Shown: positions 1 through 6,898 of the stretch, one piece after another
Position numbering within the stretch: position 1 is the first letter of the stretch
Layout: every line of letters starts with the position of its first letter
NCBI GenBank assembly: GCA_003483645.1
Contig: DMYM01000343.1
Coordinates: forward strand, 3,980-12,426
DNA length: 8,447 nt
From: Verrucomicrobiales bacterium
Lineage (GTDB): Bacteria > Verrucomicrobiota > Verrucomicrobiia > Verrucomicrobiales > Akkermansiaceae
Direction: 5' to 3'
Translations under genes and position numbers: made by a program
The notes under the pieces: model-generated
Seen by the model: only the letters and a program-made list of their open reading frames with translations
Database searches by the model: none
What the model was told of the DNA's origin: nothing

Positions 1-1062
1 GTCGAGAAGCCCATGAGCCACGATGTCGAGGAAGGGAGCGTCGCGGTGGCTGCCCAGAAGAAATACGGCGTCGTCATCCAACACGGTACCCAGCGTCGCA
101 GCGATGGCAACATCGCGGGCCTCCACGAAATGATCAAGGCGGGCACCTGGGGCAAGCTCAAGATTGCCTACGGTTACTGCTGCAAGCCACGCGGCGGAAT
201 CGGCAACAAGGGGGCCTCTTCCCCGCCCGAGAACCTCGACTGGAATCTCTGGAAGGGCCCCGCCGTCATCGATCAATTCCACGCCAACTTCGTTCACTAC
301 AACTGGCACTGGTTCTGGAAGACGGGTAATGGGGATCTCAACAACCAGGGCACCCACCAGCTCGACGTCGCCCGCTGGGCCATTGACAACGACCAGACCC
401 ATCCCGTCCGGGCCATGGCCATCGGCGGACGCTTCCAGTGGAACGACCAGGGCGAGACTCCCAACAGCATGTTTGGAATCGCCCAGTATCCCAACGGACA
501 GTACTGCTTCTTCAACGTGCGCAACGTCAATTACAACGGCTACCAGCGCCAGGTGAAGAACGAGTATTACTTCGAGGACGGCGGCCGCATCATGTCGGAC
601 ACCAACCCGCACTACTTCAAGCCTGGCAGCGACAAGGGCGAGAAAATCAAGCTCAAGGGCGGCAAGGTCACCCCGGGGGGCAACTGGGCCAGCTTCGTGG
701 CTGCCTGCCGCGCCAACAATCCCAAGATGGCGAATGGGAACGTGCACGACGCCCACTATGGGTGCGTGCTGGGCCACCTCATGAACAACTCCTACCGCCT
801 CGGCAAGAAGGTCCCCTTCAACAAGAAGGCCGGCCGCTTCGGCGATAACAAGGACGCCGCGGAACACTTCGGCACCCTCCACGATATCATGGAGAAGGGT
901 TGCAAGGTCCCCGTCGACAAGGAGAACTACATCGTCGGCCCCTGGCTCACTTTTGATCCGAAGACCGAGCAACACACCGGGGAACACGCGGCCGAAGCCA
1001 ACGCCCTCCTCAAGGACCCCAACAACAAGGGTTTCGAAGTCCCCGACGCAGCGAAGGTGTAA
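1..1062 (+). CDS. Gfo/Idh/MocA-family NAD(P)-dependent oxidoreductase, C-terminal part (5' truncated)
   Basis: The frame is open from the first base, so the real start lies left of the window; the first ATG at 13 is internal. Codons 2-4 read E-K-P, the conserved motif at the end of the Rossmann NAD(P)-binding half that carries the catalytic lysine, followed by a helix and then QHGTQRRS. Further on is GTHQLDVARWAI, with the family's conserved His and Asp (about residues 119 and 122 from the window edge). The visible 353 residues therefore cover the end of the cofactor domain and the whole substrate-binding alpha/beta domain. Roughly the first 90-100 residues, possibly with an export signal, are missing. 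These enzymes oxidise or reduce hydroxyl groups of sugars, inositols and related compounds; the substrate here cannot be told. The stop is TAA, followed by a terminator, so this is the last gene of its transcript. The family call is firm, the substrate unknown. Confidence 0.93.
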   Translation, partial: VEKPMSHDVEEGSVAVAAQKKYGVVIQHGTQRRSDGNIAGLHEMIKAGTWGKLKIAYGYCCKPRGGIGNKGASSPPENLDWNLWKGPAVIDQFHANFVHYNWHWFWKTGNGDLNNQGTHQLDVARWAIDNDQTHPVRAMAIGGRFQWNDQGETPNSMFGIAQYPNGQYCFFNVRNVNYNGYQRQVKNEYYFEDGGRIMSDTNPHYFKPGSDKGEKIKLKGGKVTPGGNWASFVAACRANNPKMANGNVHDAHYGCVLGHLMNNSYRLGKKVPFNKKAGRFGDNKDAAEHFGTLHDIMEKGCKVPVDKENYIVGPWLTFDPKTEQHTGEHAAEANALLKDPNNKGFEVPDAAKV

Positions 1063-1123
1063 CCCATGGCCACCCCGGACCGGGTCAGTCCCTGACGGCC
1101 GTCGTTCGAGAAGGCATTCAAAA

Positions 1124-1153
1124 GCGCGGGAGGACACTCCCGCGCCTTTTTTT
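1124..1153 (+). terminator. Rho-independent terminator after the oxidoreductase gene
   Basis: A perfect 9-bp stem, GCGCGGGAG at 1124-1132 and CTCCCGCGC at 1137-1145, encloses the tetraloop GACA. One C follows, then seven T residues at 1147-1153. It lies about 60 bp after the oxidoreductase stop codon and ends transcription from the left. Four A residues at 1120-1123 give a short U tract on the other strand, so it may also work weakly for the convergent sulfatase gene, whose stop codon is at 1171-1173. Confidence 0.9.
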
Positions 1154-1170
1154 GTCCTGCCTGCGGGGTT

Positions 1171-2538
1171 CTACCGCCTGACCGGCCATTCCCGCGACTC
1201 CGTGCGGGAGCCATCCATCAACTTCCGCATCGTCTCCACCATGTCGGGATGAGCGCCCGCCACATCGGTTGCTTCCCCCGGGTCCGCATCCAGATCATGG
1301 AGCCGCAGCGGATTGCCGGTTCCTGCCCGGATCGCTTTCCAGTTCCTCCACCGCACCGCCTGCTGGAATCCGCGCTCGTGGAACTCCCAGTAAAAGTGCC
1401 GATCCCTTTGCGCAAGCTGCTCTCCCGCCAGGGCGGGCCACACGTCGATTCCGTCGAGGCCTTCAGGGCATCTGGCCCGCTCCCCGGCCAGATGGGCGAA
1501 AGTCGGGAGCACGTCGGCAAACCACCAGAGCTCCTCGCTCACCCGGTCCGCCGGGATAGTCCCTTTCCATCGCGCGATCATCGGCACGCGCAACCCTCCC
1601 TCAGCGAGGTCCCGCTTGCGGCCCCGGAGTGGCCCTGAGCTGTCAAAGCGTCCCTCCCATCGCTCGGCCGCCCCGTTGTCGGAGCAGAAGAAGACCACCG
1701 TCTTCTCGCTGAGGGAGAGCTCATCCAGCAGGTCGAGCAGGCGTCCCACATCACGGTCGAGCCGCGAGATCATGGCGGCGTGCGACATCTCGTTTTTCTG
1801 CCACCCCCGCCCTCCGTAGCCATGGTTTCCCGGCGGGAACTGGTACCTGGAGTGGGGCACGCAGTAGGGAAGGTAGAGAAAGAACCTCCGGTCGTGGTTA
1901 CGGCGCACGAAGTCCAGTGCGAATCCCGTGAAGAGATCGTGCGTGTATTGCTCTTCCCGCCCCCCGTCATTGCCCGGGAGAACGACCTTCTCGCGACCGC
2001 GCCAGAGGTAGCCTGCATAGTGGTTGTGAGCGCGTCGCTGGTTGAGGAAGCCAAACCAGTTATCGAATCCCTGTGCGTTGGGATGCCCGGTGGTATCCGG
2101 TTCCCCCAGTCCCCACTTGCCGGACATCCCGGTGAGGTAACCTGCCTCCTTGAGCACCTCGGCGATCGTGACATCCCCGGCCCGCAGAGGGACTCGTCCC
2201 TTCCCTCCGCCCAGGCCCTTCACCCCGCCGACCCCGAAGTTGCCCCGCACGGTGGTGTGTCCGGTGTGCTTGCCGGTCATGAGGACGCTGCGCGAAGGGG
2301 CGCAAACGGTGGACCCCGCGTAACACTGGGTGAACCGGATCCCTTCCTCCGCCATGCGGTCAAGACGCGGGGTCCGGATCACCTTCTGTCCGTAGCACCC
2401 GAGATCGCCGTAGCCCAGGTCATCCGCCATGATGAAGATGATGCTGGGGGCCTCCGCAGGGCGGGCGGCAGCACCAACTGCCCCGGGCAGCCAGGAAAGG
2501 GCAGAGAGGCACAATGCTGCTCGCAGGCGGAACTTCAT
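1171..2538 (-). CDS. Secreted type I arylsulfatase (sulfatase family S1)
   Basis: This gene encodes 455 residues, close to the usual sulfatase length, and hydrolyses sulfate esters, probably on an exported carbohydrate substrate. Residues 1-25 form a Sec signal peptide: basic MKFRLR, a hydrophobic core, then an A-rich cleavage region. Asp39-Asp40 (ADDLGYGD) bind calcium. C79-A-P-S-R83 is the canonical motif in which Cys79 becomes formylglycine, so an FGE-type maturase must exist elsewhere in the genome. Other active-site positions present are K141 (GKWG), H229, D287-N288 (SDNGA) and K308. The C-terminal subdomain with the HERGF...NWKAIR stretch is complete. I chose the ATG at 2538 rather than the in-frame ATG at 2577 because it begins the signal peptide directly; neither has a clear ribosome site. 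The gene is third in the minus-strand series, 144 bp after the phosphatase stop. Exact substrate is unknown; the TGKHTGHTTVRGN stretch resembles the S1_16 group from memory, unverified. Confidence 0.95.
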   Translation of the reverse strand: MKFRLRAALCLSALSWLPGAVGAAARPAEAPSIIFIMADDLGYGDLGCYGQKVIRTPRLDRMAEEGIRFTQCYAGSTVCAPSRSVLMTGKHTGHTTVRGNFGVGGVKGLGGGKGRVPLRAGDVTIAEVLKEAGYLTGMSGKWGLGEPDTTGHPNAQGFDNWFGFLNQRRAHNHYAGYLWRGREKVVLPGNDGGREEQYTHDLFTGFALDFVRRNHDRRFFLYLPYCVPHSRYQFPPGNHGYGGRGWQKNEMSHAAMISRLDRDVGRLLDLLDELSLSEKTVVFFCSDNGAAERWEGRFDSSGPLRGRKRDLAEGGLRVPMIARWKGTIPADRVSEELWWFADVLPTFAHLAGERARCPEGLDGIDVWPALAGEQLAQRDRHFYWEFHERGFQQAVRWRNWKAIRAGTGNPLRLHDLDADPGEATDVAGAHPDMVETMRKLMDGSRTESREWPVRR

Positions 2539-2682
2539 GAGACGGGGACCGTTCCAGATGCCCCCGGCCCTGGCCATGCCAAATCCAGGCTAAATACGGA
2601 TCATCGCCTCCCGGGGCGGGGTCAGTCTTCCCACCGCAATCGAGCAACAAGCGGAGCAGGGGAGGCGCTGGGGAATTGATCC

Positions 2683-5169
2683 CTACCGGACCACGCGCAT
2701 GCGGAGGAAGTACTTCTCCCCGAAGATTCCTCCGTCCGGTTGGCTCATCTCAAAGGCAAGATGGGATAATCCGGGGCGTCTGCCCTGCAGTGTTCCTGCA
2801 AATGAAGCGTTGAGTGTTTCCCAGCTCTCCGGCTCCATCGTGGGAGACCCTTCGACCGTGTAGACGAATCCACGCGCCTGGGCGGAGTTCAGGATCTCGA
2901 AGGATGCGAAAAGCCGGCGCTCCCCCTCCGGAGTCATCGTCACATGGGCAGTCAGTCCCCCATCGACGGCGACACTGAGGGCGTCACGCTCATCGTAAAC
3001 CACCCAGAATTCGGGAGCACCTGCCGCCCTACCGTCGAAACTGTCAGCTGACCGCTCCCCGGCCCCGGAGATGAGCAGCCCGATCGAATTGCCCGCGGCC
3101 CACTCTTCCCGGTGAACAACCTCTTCCACCACGGCCGCCAATTCCGGGGAGCTCAACTGATGCCCGATTCCCGTCCAGGCCACGACATTCCAGAGAGCAC
3201 TGGCAGTCGTTCGCGGCCGGGTACTCAATCCTCCGATCTCTTCCGTGAAGGACCGGGTCTGGTTGCTCAGATCCGCGTAGACGGTCCACTTCGCCGGATC
3301 CATTCCAAGCAGTGCCGGCCTCATCACGAAAAAAGATGACAGAATGGTGGCATCACGGGGAACCCGGACATCCTGGAACCGCAGGCCAAACCAACTGGCT
3401 TCCGGCGAGGTGATTCCCACCGTTGAGGAATGGAGATCTACTATTCCCAGACCCGATTCCACCGCATCGTCTTCCGCCTGGAGCAGCGGAATCCGCACAT
3501 AGCGAAGCGAACCGGGCGTGGCCGGCAGCACCTCCCTGGTTGTCACCGGGCTCCGTCGTTCACCCCCCCTCCACACGCTGAACGCCTTGATTGTCGTCGG
3601 AGCCCCGATGTCGATCGGCCCGCCATAGGCTGGACTGGCTGGGGAGGGTTCCGAACCATCGAGGGTGTAGTGCACGGTGGCGTCCGGGACATCGGGCTGG
3701 GCGATCAGATGGGCCTGCACCTTCCCGCGGGTCCGTTCCGAGGCTACAATAGCCGGACCGAAGGGGCACCAGGGATCGCTCAGGGGGAGCCGGGGCGCCA
3801 CTTCCCCACGCTTGATGAGCTGGAACTCATCCCGAACCACGCCTTCCTCATTCAGCATGGTCACCTTCATGGTGTCCCCTTCCAGGTCCATGAGGACCGA
3901 CCCACCCTCCTTGAGGGAAATGCGGTGGACCGGGGAGAGCCCGAAGGACAAACCCGAACCGCGACCATGGCCGGACACAACCGCCACCGTCCCCCCGTGA
4001 GGATGGAGATGGGCACTCTTGAGGTAGGATCCGTCTCCGTCCGCATTCCCGTCCCCATCATCCAGGATCACCCCGAAGGGATCGGTGGGCGTGACGTAGG
4101 CCCGGTCGAGCAGCATGGAGCGCTCGTAGATGTGCGAATGGCCGGCCAGGACCATATCAACCCCGTGATCCTCCAGAATCGGCATCATCACTTCACGCAT
4201 CTCGATCAGTTGGTCCTCAAGGTCGCTGTGATGGGAGCCCTTTGAGTAGGGGGGATGGTGCCAGAAGGCGATGAGCCACTCCGAATCGTTCTGGGCCAGG
4301 TCCTGCCGGAGCCAGGTCGCCATTCGGTCCGCCTCTCCCCGGGCCTCGTCATGGCTGTTGAGACAGACGAAGTGGATGGGCCCGAAATCAAAGGAATAAT
4401 AAGCCTCGCTACCGGATGGAACCCCTCCTGCTTCGCCGTCTGCGGGAAGAACATAGGCGTCGTAATAGGGGCCGATCCCGAGCGTGCCGTCAGAAGTGTG
4501 TCCCTCGTGGTTCCCCATCGTGGCCCAGGTCACCGTGTTGGAGATCGTTCCGGCATAGACATCAAAGAAGTTGGCCTGGAACATGGGATCTATCCCGTCG
4601 TCGTAGGCCATGTCCCCGAGATGGACGAAGGCATCGAGCCGCCGCCCGTCCGCTGCCACGTAAGCTTTCATGGCATCGTAGACGTTCCTCTGAATGATCC
4701 CCCCGTCTCCCGTGTCCCCTACCACCCAGAAGCGCAGGGGTCTGCCCGGCTCGGCCCGGGGCTGGGTGTGAAAGAAGGCGTCTTCCGTACCTCCCGCAAG
4801 AAGGGTGTCCCCGTCGAACACCCCGTAGTAGTACTTCGAATCAACCGCCAATTCACTGACTGTTGCCTCAAACTGATAGACGCCCTCCGGCGTGCTCTGC
4901 CCCAGTCGGGGCACCTCCGGCAGCCCCTTCATTTCAGGGCTGACGCGCATGACGATCTGCTCGGCCGGCACACTCTGGCTGAGATTGCCCGGCGCCGGTC
5001 CGTAACGCACCCTCGGGGCAATCGACTGGTCGGTCCGCCAGGCCACGACACTCGAACTGCGGGTGGTCAGTTGGATGTAGGGGTCTCGAATCACTTCGCC
5101 CCGGGCAGGTGATTCACTCATGCCGCACACGAGACCGAGCACAAGGATGGGGGAATGGGCGCGAACCAT
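2683..5169 (-). CDS. Secreted purple-acid-phosphatase-like metallophosphoesterase with C-terminal beta-sandwich domains
   Basis: An 828-residue exported enzyme expected to hydrolyse phosphomonoesters or diesters through a two-metal centre. Residues 1-24 are a signal peptide. Residues 26-137 form the fibronectin-like N-terminal domain of purple acid phosphatases (DPYIQLT...VVAWRTD). Residues 145-450 are the calcineurin-type catalytic domain with the expected ligands: D152 (GDTG), D186 and Y189 (GDMAY), N220-H221 (GNHE), H304 (WHHPPY), H344 and H346 (GHSHIYER). An Asp/Gly-rich loop, DDGDGNADGDG (370-380), may bind calcium. About 496-545 resembles a chitobiase/hexosaminidase C-terminal domain (HYTLDGSEPSP). 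About 555-726 is a beta-sandwich with DDAVESG, a glycine-rich LLISGAGERSADS and a terminal FWVVYDE. The end (FLRMRVV) resembles C-termini of verrucomicrobial secreted proteins. An in-frame TTG at 5247 would add 26 residues in front of the signal; the ATG at 5169 fits better. It lies 84 bp after nhaC. Natural substrate unknown. Confidence 0.9.
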   Translation of the reverse strand: MVRAHSPILVLGLVCGMSESPARGEVIRDPYIQLTTRSSSVVAWRTDQSIAPRVRYGPAPGNLSQSVPAEQIVMRVSPEMKGLPEVPRLGQSTPEGVYQFEATVSELAVDSKYYYGVFDGDTLLAGGTEDAFFHTQPRAEPGRPLRFWVVGDTGDGGIIQRNVYDAMKAYVAADGRRLDAFVHLGDMAYDDGIDPMFQANFFDVYAGTISNTVTWATMGNHEGHTSDGTLGIGPYYDAYVLPADGEAGGVPSGSEAYYSFDFGPIHFVCLNSHDEARGEADRMATWLRQDLAQNDSEWLIAFWHHPPYSKGSHHSDLEDQLIEMREVMMPILEDHGVDMVLAGHSHIYERSMLLDRAYVTPTDPFGVILDDGDGNADGDGSYLKSAHLHPHGGTVAVVSGHGRGSGLSFGLSPVHRISLKEGGSVLMDLEGDTMKVTMLNEEGVVRDEFQLIKRGEVAPRLPLSDPWCPFGPAIVASERTRGKVQAHLIAQPDVPDATVHYTLDGSEPSPASPAYGGPIDIGAPTTIKAFSVWRGGERRSPVTTREVLPATPGSLRYVRIPLLQAEDDAVESGLGIVDLHSSTVGITSPEASWFGLRFQDVRVPRDATILSSFFVMRPALLGMDPAKWTVYADLSNQTRSFTEEIGGLSTRPRTTASALWNVVAWTGIGHQLSSPELAAVVEEVVHREEWAAGNSIGLLISGAGERSADSFDGRAAGAPEFWVVYDERDALSVAVDGGLTAHVTMTPEGERRLFASFEILNSAQARGFVYTVEGSPTMEPESWETLNASFAGTLQGRRPGLSHLAFEMSQPDGGIFGEKYFLRMRVVR

Positions 5170-5253
5170 GGATCTGGGGGTATCTACCAAGGGTGCCACT
5201 ACGGATCTTTGCCATCCAGAAAGAAATCGATCTCGCGCAGACGGCAACCGCCA

Positions 5254-6654
5254 TCAGCCCTGCCCGCTCCCCGAATCTCCCGGACGCCGATGCATGGTCC
5301 AGCCGGTGAACCCCAGGAGGACGGAGACGAGCGGGCAAAGGAGGTTGAAGAAAGCGAAGGGCGCGAAAAGGTGCGGGCCCACCTTGAGCGCTCCCAGCAT
5401 GGTGGCCCCGCAGGTGTTCCAGGGGATCAGCGGAGAGGTTATCGTTCCCGCGTCCTCCAGGCACCGGGAAAGGTTCCTGGCTTCCAGTCCGGCCTCATCG
5501 TAGGCCTCCTTGTACATCCGGCCCGGCAGGATGATGGAGAGGTACTGGTCCGCTGCCAGTAGATTGACCCCAAGCGAGGACGCCAGGGTGGCGAGCACCA
5601 GTCGCCCGGTATTGATCGCATACCGCATGACGGTCTGCACGATCACTCGCAGCATTCCCGTGCTCTCCATCAACCCCCCGAAGGACAACGCGCAAAGGAG
5701 CAGCCCGATAGTCCCGTACATGCTCTCCAGGCCGCCCCCCGAGAGGAGTTTGTCGAGGCTGGCAACTCCCGACTTCAGCTCGTAACCGTTTTCCAGCACC
5801 GCCACGAGACGGGTGGCTGACTCTCCCTGCACGGTGAGCGCCAGAACCGCCCCCACCGCGCCACCTGCCAGGATGGCGCCCAGGGCCGGCATGCCAAATA
5901 CGAGGCACACAATCACGCTGAGAGGAGCCACAAGCAGCACCGGCGAGAGATGGAACTTCTCTTCGATGGTTTCCAGCAAAAGCTCGATGTGCCCGTCATT
6001 CGTCTCGCCCCCGGCTCCCATTCCCAACAGGGCATAGATCCCCAACGCGATCACCATGCTGGGCACAGTGGTCCAGAGCATGTGGCGGATATGCTCAAAG
6101 AGGGGAACCTCCGCCACCCCGGCCGCCAGATTGGTGGTATCGGAAAGCGGGGAGAGCTTGTCGCCGAAATAGGCTCCCGAAACAATCGCGCCAGCCGTCA
6201 TCGCCCTGGAGATCTCCAGGCCTTCTGCCACTCCGATCAGAGCCACCCCGATCGTTGCCGCGGTGGTCCACGAACTGCCTGTTACCACCGAAACCAGCCC
6301 GCAGATCAGACAGCACGCAACCAGGAAGACTTCGGGAGAGAGGAGCCGCAATCCGTAGGCAACGAGCAGAGAAACAACCCCACCAGCCAGCCAGGATCCA
6401 ATCAGAATTCCGATCGAAAGCAGGATCAGGATGGAGGGAAGGCCAATGGAGATGCCTTTGACCATTCCCTCCTGCAGGGCCTTCCAGCGGTAACCCAGTC
6501 TCCGGCCGATAAGCACCACTACCACACTGCCGGCGATGAGGGGAAGGTGCGGCGAGGCATCCAGCAGCGGAATGGCCAGTCCCAGAATCGTCATCACCAC
6601 CGCGACCGGAACCAGTGACAGCACGAGGGAGGGTGAGCGCGGGTGATCGGTCAT
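5254..6654 (-). CDS. nhaC: NhaC-family Na+/H+ antiporter
   Basis: A 466-residue inner-membrane protein made almost wholly of hydrophobic segments, about a dozen, of normal NhaC length. It exchanges cytoplasmic Na+ for external protons, supporting pH and salt homeostasis. Family signatures are strong: GSSWTTAATIG at 126-136, GAYFGDKLSPLSDTTNLA at 160-177, the second-half NLLAADQYLSIILPGRMYKEAY at about 364-385 (quoted in part), and EDAGTITSPLIPWNTCGA at 400-417. The N-terminus is a short polar stretch before the first membrane segment. The start is not certain: ATG at 6654 is preferred, but an in-frame GTG at 6678 also exists. A purine-rich GAAGGAAG ends directly before that GTG, too close to serve it well, and about 24 bases before the ATG, which is too far. 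It is the first of three collinear minus-strand genes, so its promoter should lie in 6655-6898. Some relatives move malate/lactate or other organic anions with Na+, so specificity is inferred. Confidence 0.93.
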   Translation of the reverse strand: MTDHPRSPSLVLSLVPVAVVMTILGLAIPLLDASPHLPLIAGSVVVVLIGRRLGYRWKALQEGMVKGISIGLPSILILLSIGILIGSWLAGGVVSLLVAYGLRLLSPEVFLVACCLICGLVSVVTGSSWTTAATIGVALIGVAEGLEISRAMTAGAIVSGAYFGDKLSPLSDTTNLAAGVAEVPLFEHIRHMLWTTVPSMVIALGIYALLGMGAGGETNDGHIELLLETIEEKFHLSPVLLVAPLSVIVCLVFGMPALGAILAGGAVGAVLALTVQGESATRLVAVLENGYELKSGVASLDKLLSGGGLESMYGTIGLLLCALSFGGLMESTGMLRVIVQTVMRYAINTGRLVLATLASSLGVNLLAADQYLSIILPGRMYKEAYDEAGLEARNLSRCLEDAGTITSPLIPWNTCGATMLGALKVGPHLFAPFAFFNLLCPLVSVLLGFTGWTMHRRPGDSGSGQG

Positions 6655-6737
6655 GAGCAAGGCATCCGGAAGGGCCACCTTCCTTCAGGGCACCACCGGG
6701 GCAGACAGGTGGCGAGCCAAAAGGGAGCGCCAGGGCC

Positions 6738-6745
6738 CTCATGAG
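6738..6745. repeat. Palindrome CTCATGAG, copy 1
   Basis: A perfect 8-bp palindrome within the 10-base repeat CCCTCATGAG (6736-6745), which recurs at 6783-6792. It lies between divergent genes, a position compatible with an operator half of a paired binding site. Two short matches can arise by chance, so function is speculative. Confidence 0.3.
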
Positions 6746-6784
6746 GCGGCTCTGGAAGAAATGAGTCGTTGCGCCCCGGAACCC

Positions 6785-6792
6785 CTCATGAG
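6785..6792. repeat. Palindrome CTCATGAG, copy 2
   Basis: The second copy of the palindrome, again preceded by CC (10-base repeat at 6783-6792), 47 bp from the first copy centre to centre. A shorter TCATGAG at 6651-6657 overlaps the nhaC start codon and may be coincidental. Confidence 0.3.
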
Positions 6793-6898
6793 TTTCCATG
6801 GTGGGGGGGAGCGTTGATTAATTTCGCCGAACAAATGCCTGTTCCTGTCCGGCATTGGAACTGGACACGCCCCCCGTCCCGGCCTTACTTCGCAGGGC

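Larger units (their letters stand above)
6655..6898. promoter_or_regulatory. Divergent intergenic region between nhaC and the 313-residue exported protein gene
   Basis: The two flanking genes run away from each other, so promoters for both should lie in these 244 bp; this is inferred from layout. I could not pick out convincing -35/-10 pairs of the housekeeping type. The only AT-rich patch is around 6814-6836 (TTGATTAATTTC then AACAAAT). Two copies of the palindrome CTCATGAG also lie here and are listed separately. No coding feature is supported: open frames crossing it are extensions or shadows of the neighbours. Confidence 0.4.

Noticed and set aside
2591..2596. TATTTA on the minus strand as a -10 box for the arylsulfatase
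   Set aside because: No -35-like sequence lies at suitable spacing upstream, so the match alone is too weak to list.
2608..2672. Possible terminator between phosphatase and sulfatase (CGCCTCCC pairing with GGGAGGCG)
   Set aside because: The complementary arms are separated by a loop of about 50 bases and no T run follows on the minus strand, so it is not an intrinsic terminator.
1780..2679. 299-codon plus-strand open frame antisense to the arylsulfatase
   Set aside because: The minus strand carries all sulfatase active-site motifs; the plus frame shows no domain or export signal and is a product of GC-rich codon use.
3430..5112. Two plus-strand open frames (271 and 285 codons) antisense to the phosphatase
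   Set aside because: They lie wholly opposite the conserved phosphoesterase motifs and show only His/Arg/Pro-rich composition without recognisable structure.
5950..6618. 222-codon plus-strand open frame antisense to nhaC
   Set aside because: It is rich in His, Gln, Asn and Arg, as expected from reading hydrophobic membrane codons on the opposite strand; nhaC signatures settle the coding strand.
6095..6799. 234-codon minus-strand open frame overlapping the nhaC start and the divergent region
   Set aside because: Most of it is nhaC in another frame with no membrane segments or motifs; the part upstream of nhaC has no recognisable domain.
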